A DNA stretch of 64,000 nt. Source: Sphingobium sp. GTDB taxonomy: Bacteria > Pseudomonadota > Alphaproteobacteria > Sphingomonadales > Sphingomonadaceae. A program made the translations under genes and the position numbers. The notes beneath the pieces were generated by a model. That model made no database searches and was not told where the DNA came from. It was given only the letters and a program-made list of their open reading frames with translations. Where the stretch lies: the NCBI GenBank assembly GCA_017744605.1, contig JAGIAZ010000004.1, forward strand, positions 62,001 through 126,000, in the 5' to 3' direction. Of this stretch, positions 9,571-19,771 are shown one piece after another. How positions within the stretch are numbered: position 1 is the first letter of the stretch; each line of letters starts with the position of its first letter.

Positions 9571-10974
9571 ATGAAACTCGCTCGCTTCGCCCTCATTTCC
9601 CTTTCCGCACTGGCCCTTTCGGCCTGCGCGGCGGGGCCGGACTATGTCGCCCCTATTGCCCCCGCGGCAGCCTCCGGTCCCTTCCTCTCCCAGAGCGCCG
9701 CCGTCTCGGCCGCGCCCGTCGCTGCCGACTGGTGGAAGCTCTACAACGACCCCGTGCTCGACGACCTCATCGCGGACGCGCTGAAGGCGAATACGGACAT
9801 CCGCGTTGCCGTCGCTCATCTGGAGAAAGCGCGCGCCGCCCTCTCCGGCGCTCGTGCCGACCGTCTCCCGCAAGCGGGTCTTGCCGCGGGCGCCACCTAT
9901 GGCCGGGTGCCCGTCACCCAGCGCGCACCTGGCGCGCCGCAGGAGGACTGGTCGGTCGATGCGGGGCTGAACGTGTCCTACGAGGTCGACCTGTTCGGCC
10001 GCGTGAAGCGCAATGTCGAGGCGGCGCGCGGCGACTGGCAGGCGGTGGAAGCCGATGCCGATGCCGTCCGCATCGCGGTCATCGCCGATACGACGCGCGC
10101 TTATGCCGACGCCGCCTCCGGCGCCGCCCGGCTCAAGGTCGCTCGCCATATCGTCGACCTGCTCGACCAGCTTGTCGACCTGACTAAGCGCCGCCATGCC
10201 GCCGGTTTCGCGACCCAGCTCGACGAAGCCCGCGTTCTGACGCTGCGCGACCAGCGCGCCGCCGATATTCCCGCGCTGGAGGCCGAACGCCAGGCCGCCT
10301 TGTTCCGCCTCGCGACGCTGACCGGCCGCACGCCTGCCCAGCTTCCCGAAATCGCCGCCCAGCGCAGCATCGGGCTCGAGGTCACGCAGGCGATTCCCGT
10401 CGGCGACGGCGCGGCATTGCTGGCGCGGCGCCCCGACATTCGCGCCGCCGAGCGCCGCCTCGCCGGTGACACGGCCCGCATCGGCGTCGCCACCGCGGAT
10501 CTCTACCCGAAGATCTCGCTCGGCGGTTCGGTCGGATCGACCGGCCCCAATATCGCGGACGCTTTCGGGGTCGGACCGCTGCGCTGGCTGCTTGGTCCGC
10601 TGATCAGCTGGAACCTCAATCCGTCGGCGACACGCGCCCGCATTGCCGGCGCCAAGGCCGACAGCCAGGCCGCGCTCGCGACCTTCGACGGCACGGTGCT
10701 CAACGCCCTGCAGGAGACCGAGACCGCGCTCTCCACCTATGCCCGCACGCTCGACCGGCGGCGCTCCCTGCTCTCGGCCCGCAATTTCGCAGAGCAGGCG
10801 GCCAAGATCGCCCGCGCGCAGCAGAAGGAAGGCGCCATAGACGGCCTCCAGCTGCTCGACACCGAGCGGACATTCAGTGAGGCCGAGGCCGCGCTTGCCC
10901 TGCAGGATTCGCTCGTCAGCGCCGCCCAGATCGACCTGTTTCGTGCGCTCGGGGGCGGCTGGACGAAAGGCTGA
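9571..10974 (+). CDS. efflux outer membrane factor, NodT/OprM family
   Basis: Lipobox LSACAAGPDYVAP; OEP repeats. Confidence 0.93.
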   Translation: MKLARFALISLSALALSACAAGPDYVAPIAPAAASGPFLSQSAAVSAAPVAADWWKLYNDPVLDDLIADALKANTDIRVAVAHLEKARAALSGARADRLPQAGLAAGATYGRVPVTQRAPGAPQEDWSVDAGLNVSYEVDLFGRVKRNVEAARGDWQAVEADADAVRIAVIADTTRAYADAASGAARLKVARHIVDLLDQLVDLTKRRHAAGFATQLDEARVLTLRDQRAADIPALEAERQAALFRLATLTGRTPAQLPEIAAQRSIGLEVTQAIPVGDGAALLARRPDIRAAERRLAGDTARIGVATADLYPKISLGGSVGSTGPNIADAFGVGPLRWLLGPLISWNLNPSATRARIAGAKADSQAALATFDGTVLNALQETETALSTYARTLDRRRSLLSARNFAEQAAKIARAQQKEGAIDGLQLLDTERTFSEAEAALALQDSLVSAAQIDLFRALGGGWTKG

Positions 10975-11171
10975 TCGCCCCACATGCCGTGATCGACAGG
11001 CACGAGTGCCGACAAGGGGGATGCCTCGGGCCGGGTGAAATCCGCGAGCTTTTGCTGCGGCCGATGCCCCGATCGTTGCCCATGAACTTATTCATCCTAT
11101 TTGAGAGCGGGGCATCTCAAACCAGGGTGGACATTGGATGGCAGGTCCGTCTAATTCCCGCTCCGCCTTCT

Positions 11172-11723
11172 TCACTGCGGCCGCTGAATCGTTGGGCCCA
11201 GATTGGCCAGGATATCCGCGGCATCGAACGCACGCGGATTGTTGTTCGGAAGGGGTCCTCGACGCATGACGATCTCGGCACTCGCCTCATATTGGTCGAC
11301 AGTGGTCACGTCGATGCCACGATCCCAGAACGGATCGCCCCAGAACGGATCCCAGCTTCTCCAGCCGAACGCATGCCCGCGATAACGCCATGATGGCCCC
11401 CAATAGCCATAAGGGCCGGCGGTAAAGGGGCGATCGATGTAAGTCCGACTCCGGCGCTCGGTGTTGCGGTCGGCCATGACGAACCAATCGAAACCACGCT
11501 GCCGCGTCAGCTCTGCAGCGCGATAGAGCAGATAACGCTCGACCGTTTCACGCGAGGTCATGCTGTTGCCTGCAAACCTGACCCGATACCGATTGCGCTC
11601 GAGACGCATGTCGGAATAGCCGCCTTGGGCCCGGGTCCCCGCAGTGAGCGGCTGATATGGAGTGGCGGTGGTGCAGGCCGTCAGCGCGCAGCTCAGGGCC
11701 AAAATGAAAGCCGTCGTCTTCAT
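11172..11723 (-). CDS. CC0125/CC1285-like lipoprotein
   Basis: Lipobox ALTACTTATPYQP; GYSDMRLERNRYRVRFAGNSMTSRETVERYLLYRAAELT. Confidence 0.7.
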   Translation of the reverse strand: MKTTAFILALSCALTACTTATPYQPLTAGTRAQGGYSDMRLERNRYRVRFAGNSMTSRETVERYLLYRAAELTRQRGFDWFVMADRNTERRSRTYIDRPFTAGPYGYWGPSWRYRGHAFGWRSWDPFWGDPFWDRGIDVTTVDQYEASAEIVMRRGPLPNNNPRAFDAADILANLGPTIQRPQ

Positions 11724-12136
11724 GGCACGTCCGTCCGCGAAGTTTCAGCGACCCGTGATCGAGAAACGCGCAGTTGGACGATTTGTTCACGACAGCTGCC
11801 GAAATCGGCGCTGCTTGAGCCGACACCGGCCACATAGCTTCCGCTTCCGCCTGCTCCAGAAAAGCAGCGTGCCGCGGGCCTTCAATTTGGATGACAAGCG
11901 CTTGGCTTCCACCCTGTCCTTGGTTTTTAGGGAAAGAAGAACTCGCGCTTACCGAGGATCGTTCGCAGGCTCTTGGGAATCGACTTGCGAAAATAGTACA
12001 TGCCCCCCCTGCCGGGAGCCATGAAGGTAGTTGCACATCAAGCGTATTCCTTTGCTACGTTTGTAGCAGGCGCTTGCAGCAAAAGCCTAGTTTTCTGCCA
12101 TTTGTCAACCATTCCAATTGCTTGGAAGGTGTTGGT

Positions 12137-12152
12137 CAGAAGAGGACTCGAA
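12137..12152. repeat. att core, distal copy (CAGAAGAGGACTCGAA)
   Basis: Identical 16 bp, same orientation as 63248-63263. Confidence 0.82.
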
Positions 12153-12346
12153 ATAGACCGATCCTGGCGCAGAAAACTGCCATTTTTCGAACACCGTTAC
12201 GAGGCGATACCCTCATCGATACCCTGGAACTTTTTATCGGAGAGGTTCGAGTCCCGATAGCTCGAGATCGCTGATTTTACATCGCCGATTCGCAAGCCCT
12301 GCTAGTCGAGCAAGTTGCTGCGAACATACGGCTCAGGTGAGCAGCA

Positions 12347-12386
12347 CCAGCTGTCCGAAATATGTCTACAGATTTCGGACAGCTGG
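12347..12386. terminator. perfect 15-bp inverted repeat, likely hairpin/terminator downstream of abiEii
   Basis: CCAGCTGTCCGAAAT ... ATTTCGGACAGCTGG with 10-nt loop. Confidence 0.6.
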
Positions 12387-12398
12387 CTTTCGGAGCCC

Positions 12399-13319
12399 CT
12401 ATGTCAGCGACTTCCCCAGCGCGTTTAGGATTGCCTCATGGCGCTCCTGACTGGCCTCACGAAATTTGCGGATGTTCATCAGCTTGAACTGCGGCGCGGG
12501 CAACTCAGCCAACGCTGCAATCGGAAAGCGGCCCCAGTCCGGATCGCCAGCCTCGAAGGACAGGAGAAAGGCACGATCATCGTCGGTGAACGATCCGCGA
12601 AGCGCGCTGACCAAGCGCTCGAGCGTTGCTTGGTGATCGTCATAGCTGAAAGGTTCGAAGGGCATCCCTTCGAACTGGGACCGAAAGGTCTCGCGCTGAT
12701 CCTTGTGCGCGGGATCGACGAGTTCGGCGATCGGGCGACCGTGGCCGACAAAACCGGCGATCGCGCCAAGGCGAACCTCCTCGGTCAGGCCTTCCTGATC
12801 GAGCAGGCGCTTGACGTCGAACAGGTCGCGCGGATGCTGACGGTCGAGCGCGGCGCAGATCTTTCCGCCGAACAACTCGCCGTGTGACACGCATCGCGCC
12901 TCCACGAAGGCTTCGAATTGCTCCTGCACCTGGTCGGAGCAGGCCAAGTCGCGCACAGGCAACAGATGGCCGCGGAGGGAGGGATTGACCTCAATCTTCA
13001 CCTGGGTGCGGACGCGCTGGCAATTGAGCTTCACTTCCATGCCCTCACCGCCCTGCCGCGCCTGGGTGACACGAGTCGGCGGCAATCGGCGCTCAATCTC
13101 CGCACCGATGCGCGCCAAGGCTTCGCCGATTGCGGCGAGCGACTCCTGGCGGCTATGGTTGGGCAGATAGGTAAGGTCGATATCGACCGACAGGCGCGGC
13201 AAATCCCATTCGAACAGGTTGATGGCAGTGCCGCCCTTGAGCGCGAAGACCGGTTCCGCCATCACCAGCGGCAGGATATCGAGGAGCAGCCGAACTTGGC
13301 CGCGATAAGGCTCAGCCAT
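12399..13319 (-). CDS. nucleotidyltransferase AbiEii/AbiGii toxin family protein
   Basis: FALKGGTAINLFEWDLPRLSVDIDLTYLP (NTase GG..-DxD signature). Confidence 0.88.
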   Translation of the reverse strand: MAEPYRGQVRLLLDILPLVMAEPVFALKGGTAINLFEWDLPRLSVDIDLTYLPNHSRQESLAAIGEALARIGAEIERRLPPTRVTQARQGGEGMEVKLNCQRVRTQVKIEVNPSLRGHLLPVRDLACSDQVQEQFEAFVEARCVSHGELFGGKICAALDRQHPRDLFDVKRLLDQEGLTEEVRLGAIAGFVGHGRPIAELVDPAHKDQRETFRSQFEGMPFEPFSYDDHQATLERLVSALRGSFTDDDRAFLLSFEAGDPDWGRFPIAALAELPAPQFKLMNIRKFREASQERHEAILNALGKSLT

Positions 13320-14082
13320 GATCGACTAACTCCTTGGGAAGCAGAAGCTGATATTTCGCGACATAACGCCCGTTCGGCACGAGGCTGCGATCCCCGGTCC
13401 CGAGATCGATCCGGTCAAGTTCGAGATGCCGCACGACCGGCAGGTTGGCGCGCTCCGCAAGGTAGAGGAACAACCTTCGCACCTTGATCGAGGTGCATTG
13501 CTCCAGCAGGCTCTGCATGAGCTTTGGCCGTATCGAAGTCATGCTCTCGATGATCATCCCGGCCTCGATGAGGTCGAATTCCTTCGGCGCGAGATGTAGC
13601 AGTTCCAGGGCTGCCCGTTCGACACCAGATGTCTTTAACGTAAAGCCCTCGGGTGCCTGCTGCTCTGTCAACCCGAGGTCGGGAGGCAGGAGCTTGGTCT
13701 GGACATGCCGCACGTCATCGCCCCAATGGGTTCTGAACCAGAGCGGCAGCGCGACGTTGAGCGGCGAGAACAGATAAGCCTTGGTATTGGCGAACCGGAC
13801 ATAATGACTGTTGCCCGACATCTCGAGCGCGGTCAGCGCCCCTACATGGACGGGCAGTCGCAGCTGGGCCTGTAGGCTGTACAGCGCGCCCTGCCAGGTT
13901 ACCGTCTCCATCGGACGCTTGAAGGCGCCACGACCGAGCGACATCAGCCAGCGCGACGAGGTGTAATTCTGAAGGTCCTGCGGCGTTATGCCGAGGGTCT
14001 TAAGATGAGCGGTGGTCGCGACACTGTGCGGTTCCCAGGCGTCGAGCAACGTCCTTAATTTTTCTGATCGCGATAAGCTCAT
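13312..14082 (-). CDS. AbiEi-type type IV antitoxin
   Basis: Overlaps the AbiEii gene; N-terminal winged-helix-like region and AbiEi-like fold region (GALTALEMSGNSHYVRF). Confidence 0.82.
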   Translation of the reverse strand: MSLSRSEKLRTLLDAWEPHSVATTAHLKTLGITPQDLQNYTSSRWLMSLGRGAFKRPMETVTWQGALYSLQAQLRLPVHVGALTALEMSGNSHYVRFANTKAYLFSPLNVALPLWFRTHWGDDVRHVQTKLLPPDLGLTEQQAPEGFTLKTSGVERAALELLHLAPKEFDLIEAGMIIESMTSIRPKLMQSLLEQCTSIKVRRLFLYLAERANLPVVRHLELDRIDLGTGDRSLVPNGRYVAKYQLLLPKELVDHG

Positions 14083-14260
14083 TGTATATGTATGGCATAA
14101 GATTCAAAGCCCTTCAAGTGCGGCTTCGAAAATGCCGCTCAAGGCATATCTATAATATATTTTTGCAATATATTTCAATGTCCTCAAAGCGGGGCTTCTG
14201 TGGCTCGCAACGGCAGCGTGGTCTATCGCGGCCTTAGGCGACGACCGCTAACGCGATGGA

Positions 14261-14935
14261 TCACCACTTGCGACGCTTGAAATTCCAGAGATGGGCGTAA
14301 ACTTCGGATAGGTGCCCAGCCTTCTCGTTCGAGAAGCCGCGTGCAATCAACATGGCCCGAAGCTCGTACCCTGGGAGTTCCTGCCGGCCTTCGCGCACAA
14401 ACGCATAGAAGCGATCCCAATCCAAGGGATGGAGAGATGCTGTGTTGGCTAAGACGGCAAACCGCTCGAATAGAGTCTTGGTCCGAGGTGAGAGCCTTGT
14501 TTCCTTGAGAACGGTCTTCTGGACCCTCAAGCGAAGTCGCGTAGAATGAATACGATTATAGGTTTTCAACAACGGCAGCATCAACTCCGAGGCAGCCGCA
14601 CAATAGATGGCTCGGGTGGGTGGATCGGGATCCCAACGCTCCGCTCGCATTTCCACCAATATCCGGCCGGCGGTATCGCCGCGAGCGATAAGTTGTCCGC
14701 CTACACGTATGTGGGGACCGCTTCCCAGGTAGCGAAAATTCACAATGTCGAGCTCACTGTCCAATAGAGCGGCATCATAGTGCCGTTCGACCGTGAATTG
14801 GCCAGTCCCCTCGCCAATGACAGCCATACGATCGAGAAATAGTCGGGGCTCGATCCGAACGGCAATATCGATACCAGGCAAAAATTCGGCCAACCCTGTC
14901 GCTCCATGGACGGCAACTCGACTAGCAGATGTCAG
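14261..14935 (-). CDS. hypothetical protein (start uncertain; possibly CTG overlapping the upstream stop)
   Basis: Long open frame after the HTH gene; no family recognised. Confidence 0.5.
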   Translation of the reverse strand: MTSASRVAVHGATGLAEFLPGIDIAVRIEPRLFLDRMAVIGEGTGQFTVERHYDAALLDSELDIVNFRYLGSGPHIRVGGQLIARGDTAGRILVEMRAERWDPDPPTRAIYCAAASELMLPLLKTYNRIHSTRLRLRVQKTVLKETRLSPRTKTLFERFAVLANTASLHPLDWDRFYAFVREGRQELPGYELRAMLIARGFSNEKAGHLSEVYAHLWNFKRRKW

Positions 14936-15171
14936 TGCTTCTCGAAAAGGCGCCGAAGGCTGCGGTATAGGATAAAGGTGGACCGGCCCACTTTTACAGT
15001 CTCGATGTCGCCCGAGTTGATCAGTTCGTACAAAGTGGACCGCCCGATTCCTGTCAGTTTGACCGCGGTCGCCACGCGCACGCAAATCAGTTCCGGTGTT
15101 TCCGCCTTGCCTTCTGCCGGCTCGGTCTGATCCCGGTTGCCGGGCTGACTGGTATCTGTCCGCTTCGTCAT
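14932..15171 (-). CDS. helix-turn-helix (HTH_17/excisionase-like) protein
   Basis: VRVATAVKLTGIGRSTLYELINSGDIETVKVGRSTFILYRSLRRLFEK. Confidence 0.75.
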   Translation of the reverse strand: MTKRTDTSQPGNRDQTEPAEGKAETPELICVRVATAVKLTGIGRSTLYELINSGDIETVKVGRSTFILYRSLRRLFEKH

Positions 15172-15383
15172 GGCCTCATACGCCGACGCAGGAAGGCACG
15201 ATCACTCTCGAGAAACGCTGCAAGCATAGCTGGAATCAGCTCGGCAATAGGCTCGTCGCGACCATAGGTCTGGGTATAGAATGCCGCATAGTCGGTCAGC
15301 GCTTGGTGGAGTTCCGGCATGACCGAGATAGCGAGTTTCACCGGTGTGCGGTCGGGAAGTCGCGGCAGCTTGATATCAGCCAT
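15168..15383 (-). CDS. DUF2274 protein
   Basis: MADIKLPRLPDRTPVKLAISVMPELHQALTDYAAFY; directly downstream of trbI, the usual position. Confidence 0.78.
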   Translation of the reverse strand: MADIKLPRLPDRTPVKLAISVMPELHQALTDYAAFYTQTYGRDEPIAELIPAMLAAFLESDRAFLRRRMRP

Positions 15384-16586
15384 TCAGTTCCTCCCGTCTG
15401 CCGGCGGTGCGAATATGAGATCCTTATGGACGACCAGCCGAACCGTCGCGCCCGGGCGGATCGTGATGGTCGGCTGGATATTGAGGCTGCGCGAGGTCAG
15501 CTGATCGCCAGCGCGCGCCACGTTCTGCTGCGTCGATTCCCGGATCGCCTGGACCAGATCACTCTCGCCGGTCACCGTCAGTTCCGAACCCACGCCGAGC
15601 AAGGTCGCGAGCGCGACACCCTTGAGCAGCGCCCAGGTATGGAAATCGACCTTGTCCTGCAGCCCTGCATAGCCCGACGCATCGGTCGCCGGCACATTGT
15701 CAATCCGGAGCGAACTGCCATCAGGCAGCATGATCCGCTGCCACACGATCAGCGCGCGCTTCTGCCCGAACGCGACGACGCTGTCATAGCTGCCGATCAG
15801 CCGCGCGCCCTGAGGTATGAGCAGGATGCGCCCGGTGGGACTGTCAAACACCTGGGCCGTCACCTGCGCGGTAACCGGGCCGGGCAGGTCTGAGCGCAGC
15901 CCGGTGATAAGGCTCGCAGAAATCACGCTCCCTGCCGACAACAGATACGGAGACGGCGCTCTGGCCAGGGTGTGCGGATTGACGTCGCCCGACTTATCGA
16001 GCGCGCCGACGAACTGAGCCTTGCGGCCCTGCGCATTCGGATCGCGATCCGGATCGAGTGCGGGATTAGCAGTTTCCGTCGCCGCCGGAGCCGGCGCGGC
16101 CGCAGCATCGGAAGCCGCCGCCACCGCCGGGGTTGTCCGGCCCTGAACCAGGACACCCGACTCTCGCGCCGCCTTGAGTTCGGCCAACCGGCGCTCGTGT
16201 TCCTGCGCCGCTTGTCTGATCGAGGCATCGGTGCCCGTCCCGGTCTCGGTCGCCATGCGGCGCTGGCTTTCGAGAATGGGTCGGCCGAGATCGCCGGGTA
16301 GCGGCGGGCCGAGTTTCGGAGCATCGCCATAGGTCGAGGGCAAGCCGTTGAGTGCGTCGGTCGATGGCCGGTTGCTCGGCTCGGACAGTTCCTGCCGATC
16401 GGCGACCACGCTGAACACGCGCGGCTTCAAGGCGATCCAGGAGACCGCGACGAGGCTGACCGATCCCAGGGCCGCGATGGCGATGATGACGCCGCGGCGG
16501 AACCGGATCGCACGCGCGGGTTTGGCCCGGATCGCCAAGGTCTCGGGATCGAGCTTCGGGGTGGGCGACATGACGGCCTCGCTCAT
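15384..16586 (-). CDS. trbI: TrbI/VirB10 conjugal transfer protein
   Basis: Single TM, Pro-rich linker, VirB10 C-terminal domain (GRILLIPQGARLIGSYDSVVAFGQKRALIVWQR). Confidence 0.93.
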   Translation of the reverse strand: MSEAVMSPTPKLDPETLAIRAKPARAIRFRRGVIIAIAALGSVSLVAVSWIALKPRVFSVVADRQELSEPSNRPSTDALNGLPSTYGDAPKLGPPLPGDLGRPILESQRRMATETGTGTDASIRQAAQEHERRLAELKAARESGVLVQGRTTPAVAAASDAAAAPAPAATETANPALDPDRDPNAQGRKAQFVGALDKSGDVNPHTLARAPSPYLLSAGSVISASLITGLRSDLPGPVTAQVTAQVFDSPTGRILLIPQGARLIGSYDSVVAFGQKRALIVWQRIMLPDGSSLRIDNVPATDASGYAGLQDKVDFHTWALLKGVALATLLGVGSELTVTGESDLVQAIRESTQQNVARAGDQLTSRSLNIQPTITIRPGATVRLVVHKDLIFAPPADGRN

Positions 16587-17530
16587 GAGCGCTCGCCCTT
16601 GCGCGCCGCGCTGCCCTCGGCGACGCGGGTGATACGGACGATCTGCTGTTTCTTCGTGCCGAGCCGCAGTTCCGCTTTGTCGAAGATGCGATCGACGACA
16701 TAGAAGCGTCCGCGCACCCGGTAGTTGACCAGCTCGGCCTCGCCGGTCGGACCGATGACGAAAAGCGGCGGCGCCTCGCCGACCGCGATGCTCGCGGCAA
16801 ACTCCACGAAGGTCTGCCGCCCGTCGTCGAATGCGCGCAGCGGCCGCCACGCCGGGCTGTCGCCGCTCAGCCTGTAGTTGAAATGCAGACTGTCGATCGA
16901 AAGGCCTTCGGCGACCGGTGCCGCCGCCGCGCTCTGCTCGGCGGCGCGGCGCAGCGCGATCAGCTGGTCCGCCGGATAGGTCCAGGACAAGGCGGCCATC
17001 GCGGTGCGCGATGTCGCCGTCAGCTGGAGATGATAGCTGCGGCGATCGGTGGTGACGACTAGATTGGTGGCGAGGCCGGCTGCGAACGGCTTCACCAGGA
17101 TGTGCGTGCGCTTGTCCGTGCCAGCGCCGCTGGTCGTGTCGCCGATAACCCAGCGCACCGTGTCGCCGGCCGCGACGGCGATGAGGGTCTCACCGGGCTG
17201 CAAGGCAAGGTCGGTGACCGCACCCGGCGCGGTGTAGACCTGATAAATGGCACCATCGCTAAAGGGATAGACCTGCACCGCATTCACGAAGGCCTGGGCC
17301 TGCGGCTCCTGCGTCGCCGCGCGATTGGCCGCCGCAACGCGGGCGACATTGGGACTGATCGGCTTTCGGGGATGGGCACGGCGGATCGAAGGCTTGGCAG
17401 GCGGCGTCGCGACTGGTGCTGCCGTCGCGGTCGGCGTGGGCTTTGGGGTGGATGGCGGCAGCGCAACATTCTGGGCCGAGGCGGGCGTTATGCTGAGGGC
17501 GAGCGCCGATGCGGCGAGGACGAACTTCAT
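16583..17530 (-). CDS. trbG: TrbG/VirB9 conjugal transfer protein
   Basis: Signal peptide; VirB9 features (VYPFSDGAIYQVYTAPGAVTDLALQPGE). Confidence 0.92.
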   Translation of the reverse strand: MKFVLAASALALSITPASAQNVALPPSTPKPTPTATAAPVATPPAKPSIRRAHPRKPISPNVARVAAANRAATQEPQAQAFVNAVQVYPFSDGAIYQVYTAPGAVTDLALQPGETLIAVAAGDTVRWVIGDTTSGAGTDKRTHILVKPFAAGLATNLVVTTDRRSYHLQLTATSRTAMAALSWTYPADQLIALRRAAEQSAAAAPVAEGLSIDSLHFNYRLSGDSPAWRPLRAFDDGRQTFVEFAASIAVGEAPPLFVIGPTGEAELVNYRVRGRFYVVDRIFDKAELRLGTKKQQIVRITRVAEGSAARKGERS

Positions 17531-18339
17531 GGACGGGCCTCCGGATTGGGCTGCACCGGGGCAGCGAGATTGGGATCGAGGGGCGAACCGAGCGGCACAT
17601 TGGCCGGAACGGTCGGTGCAGGCCCGGGCGCCGGGGGCGCCTTCGGCGGTGTCGGCGGATCGAGCTCGCGGCTCCAGTCGACCGCATCGACATAGACGCC
17701 GAGCGGATTCCGGCGGAGCGTGTCGGCGTCGCTCGGCGGCTTAAGCACGACCGTCAGGATCGCGGTCCAGCGCGATGTGCCGATCTCGTTGCCGCGCTCA
17801 TAGGCGGTCTCGGTCCACTTAACCTGGAACGAGCGGTCGGATGCGCGGATCACGCTGGTCACCTGCACCGATACCGTCCGTTCGCCGATGTTGGCGAAGG
17901 GATCGGCGCCGCGCGCATAATCCCCCAGAAACTGACTGCCGCGCTTGGTCGTGAAGTCGTAGGCCTCGAGCCAGTCCTGTCGCACCAGCACCGGATCGAG
18001 CGAGCGACCGCGGACATTCGCGATGAAGCGCGAGAGGTGCCAGGCGATCTGCGGATCGGTCGGATGGTAGCCGGCCTCGGCTTCGGACACGGCCCGAGGC
18101 TCGCCCAGCCGGTCGACCTCGACGACATAGGGCGTCACCCGGCTCTGCATCGATTGATAGACGAGCCCGCCTGACAGGCCGGTCGTCAACGCGAGGCATC
18201 CGAACGCCATCAGCCGCCAGTTGCGCGCCTGCACGCGAGCCGAGCCGATGCGCTCGTCCCAAAGCTGGCCGGCACGCTGGTAGGGTGTTTCCGGCTCGGG
18301 GGTTCGTCCATAGCGCTGGACGGCGCGCTTGAAGATCAT
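17527..18339 (-). CDS. trbF: TrbF/VirB8 conjugal transfer protein
   Basis: MIFKRAVQRYGRTPEPETPYQRAGQLWDERIGSARVQARNWR; ATG at 18339. Confidence 0.92.
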   Translation of the reverse strand: MIFKRAVQRYGRTPEPETPYQRAGQLWDERIGSARVQARNWRLMAFGCLALTTGLSGGLVYQSMQSRVTPYVVEVDRLGEPRAVSEAEAGYHPTDPQIAWHLSRFIANVRGRSLDPVLVRQDWLEAYDFTTKRGSQFLGDYARGADPFANIGERTVSVQVTSVIRASDRSFQVKWTETAYERGNEIGTSRWTAILTVVLKPPSDADTLRRNPLGVYVDAVDWSRELDPPTPPKAPPAPGPAPTVPANVPLGSPLDPNLAAPVQPNPEARP

Positions 18340-19640
18340 CAATCGTCCCTTTCCTTGATGTCGGGGGTTGCGGAGGCGCCGCCGGACTCGCCCTGTTGAA
18401 GCGTATGCAGCGCGATCTGGCGGTGATGGCGGGCGGTCTGCTGGCCACGCATGGCGCGCGCCCATCCCGGCGCGCCGTCGTCGCTGGCGGCCCCGGATGC
18501 GGCGTCGTGGCCGGTGCGATTGAGCGCGTTCCATGCGGCGGCGCGGCCCTGGGATGCGGCTTCGCCAAGGCCGAGCGCGCTGGACGCGCGGTCGCGTGCC
18601 GCATTGCCGGCAGCACGGGCCACACCGCCAAGTCCGGCGGACATGGTCGACGCCGCGGCAGTTTCTTTGCCAAGCGTGTAGGCTGTCGATGCTGCGGACC
18701 CCATGGCGGTGCCCGCGCGGACGGCACCAAGCGCGGCACCGCCGAGCATGCGGGCGCCGCCTACCGCCGCGCCGCCGGCGAGCATGGTGACGCCGGCCGC
18801 GCCGACGGCCGTTCCCACGGCCGCGCCCGCGCCGAGCTGCGGTGCGCCTGCAACCAGGCCAGACGCGATGCCGGGTCCGAAGATGCCGAGACCGAAGATC
18901 GTCAGGCTCGCCAGCATCAGGCTCATTGCCTGCCCGATGTCGGGTTCCTGGCCCTGCAGCGCGGTCGTGAACTCGGTGAAGAAATTGGCGCCGATGCCGA
19001 CGATGACGGCGAGCACCATGACCTTGATGCCCGACGAGACGACGTTGCCTAGCACGCGCTCGGCGAGGAAGCTGGTGCGGTTCCACAGCGCGAAGGGTAC
19101 GAGGATGAAGCCGGCCAGCGAGGTCAGCTTGAACTCGATGATCGTCACGAACATCTGCACGGCGAGGATGAAGAAGGTGATGATGACGATCGCCCAGGCA
19201 AACAGCAGCACCGCGATCGTCAGGAAATTGTCGAAGAAGGTCGTGAACCCCATCAGTTGCGAGACCTGCTCGAGCAGCGGCCAGGCCGCCGAGAAGCCGG
19301 TGCCGGCGAGGCGACCAGGCTTGAGGAGATCGTCGGCCGACAGCGTCCCGCCACCAGCTGTAAGCCCGGCCTGCGCGAACGAGCGGAAGATGATGTCGGC
19401 GAGCGCCTGGAAGCTGTTCAGGATGAATGCGAAGGCGCCGACATAGAGGATTTTCTTGAGGAACCGGCCGATGACATTGTCTTCACCGCCCATCGCCCAG
19501 AACAGGCCGGCAAGCGTGATGTCGATCCCGATCAGCGTGACGGTCAGGAAGTGGACGTCGCCGCCAAGGAGGCCAAACCCGCTGTCGATGTAGCGGATGA
19601 AGGCCTGCATGAAGCGGTCGATGACGTTGAGGTCGTTCAC
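18339..19640 (-). CDS. trbL: P-type conjugative transfer protein TrbL
   Basis: MNDLNVIDRFMQAFIRYIDSGFGLLGGDVHFLTVTLIGIDITLAGLFWA; polytopic, Gly/Ala-rich C-terminus. Confidence 0.92.
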   Translation of the reverse strand: MNDLNVIDRFMQAFIRYIDSGFGLLGGDVHFLTVTLIGIDITLAGLFWAMGGEDNVIGRFLKKILYVGAFAFILNSFQALADIIFRSFAQAGLTAGGGTLSADDLLKPGRLAGTGFSAAWPLLEQVSQLMGFTTFFDNFLTIAVLLFAWAIVIITFFILAVQMFVTIIEFKLTSLAGFILVPFALWNRTSFLAERVLGNVVSSGIKVMVLAVIVGIGANFFTEFTTALQGQEPDIGQAMSLMLASLTIFGLGIFGPGIASGLVAGAPQLGAGAAVGTAVGAAGVTMLAGGAAVGGARMLGGAALGAVRAGTAMGSAASTAYTLGKETAAASTMSAGLGGVARAAGNAARDRASSALGLGEAASQGRAAAWNALNRTGHDAASGAASDDGAPGWARAMRGQQTARHHRQIALHTLQQGESGGASATPDIKERDD

Positions 19641-19771
19641 GTGGCCGATGTCCTCACAAAGGTGTCCTCACAAGGATGAAGGATGCCGCGAGGCGGGACC
19701 GGGGGAGCGAAGCCCCGCCCCGCGGCGGACGACGACGGGAGGCGGTGCCGCCGTCGCCCCGACCGTCGGCG

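Noticed and set aside
9460-10983. 507-aa minus ORF opposite the outer membrane factor
   Set aside because: Shadow ORF; no recognisable motifs.
14083-14260. AT-rich segment considered as an insertion-sequence remnant
   Set aside because: No inverted terminal repeats or transposase fragment seen; more likely the abiEi promoter region.
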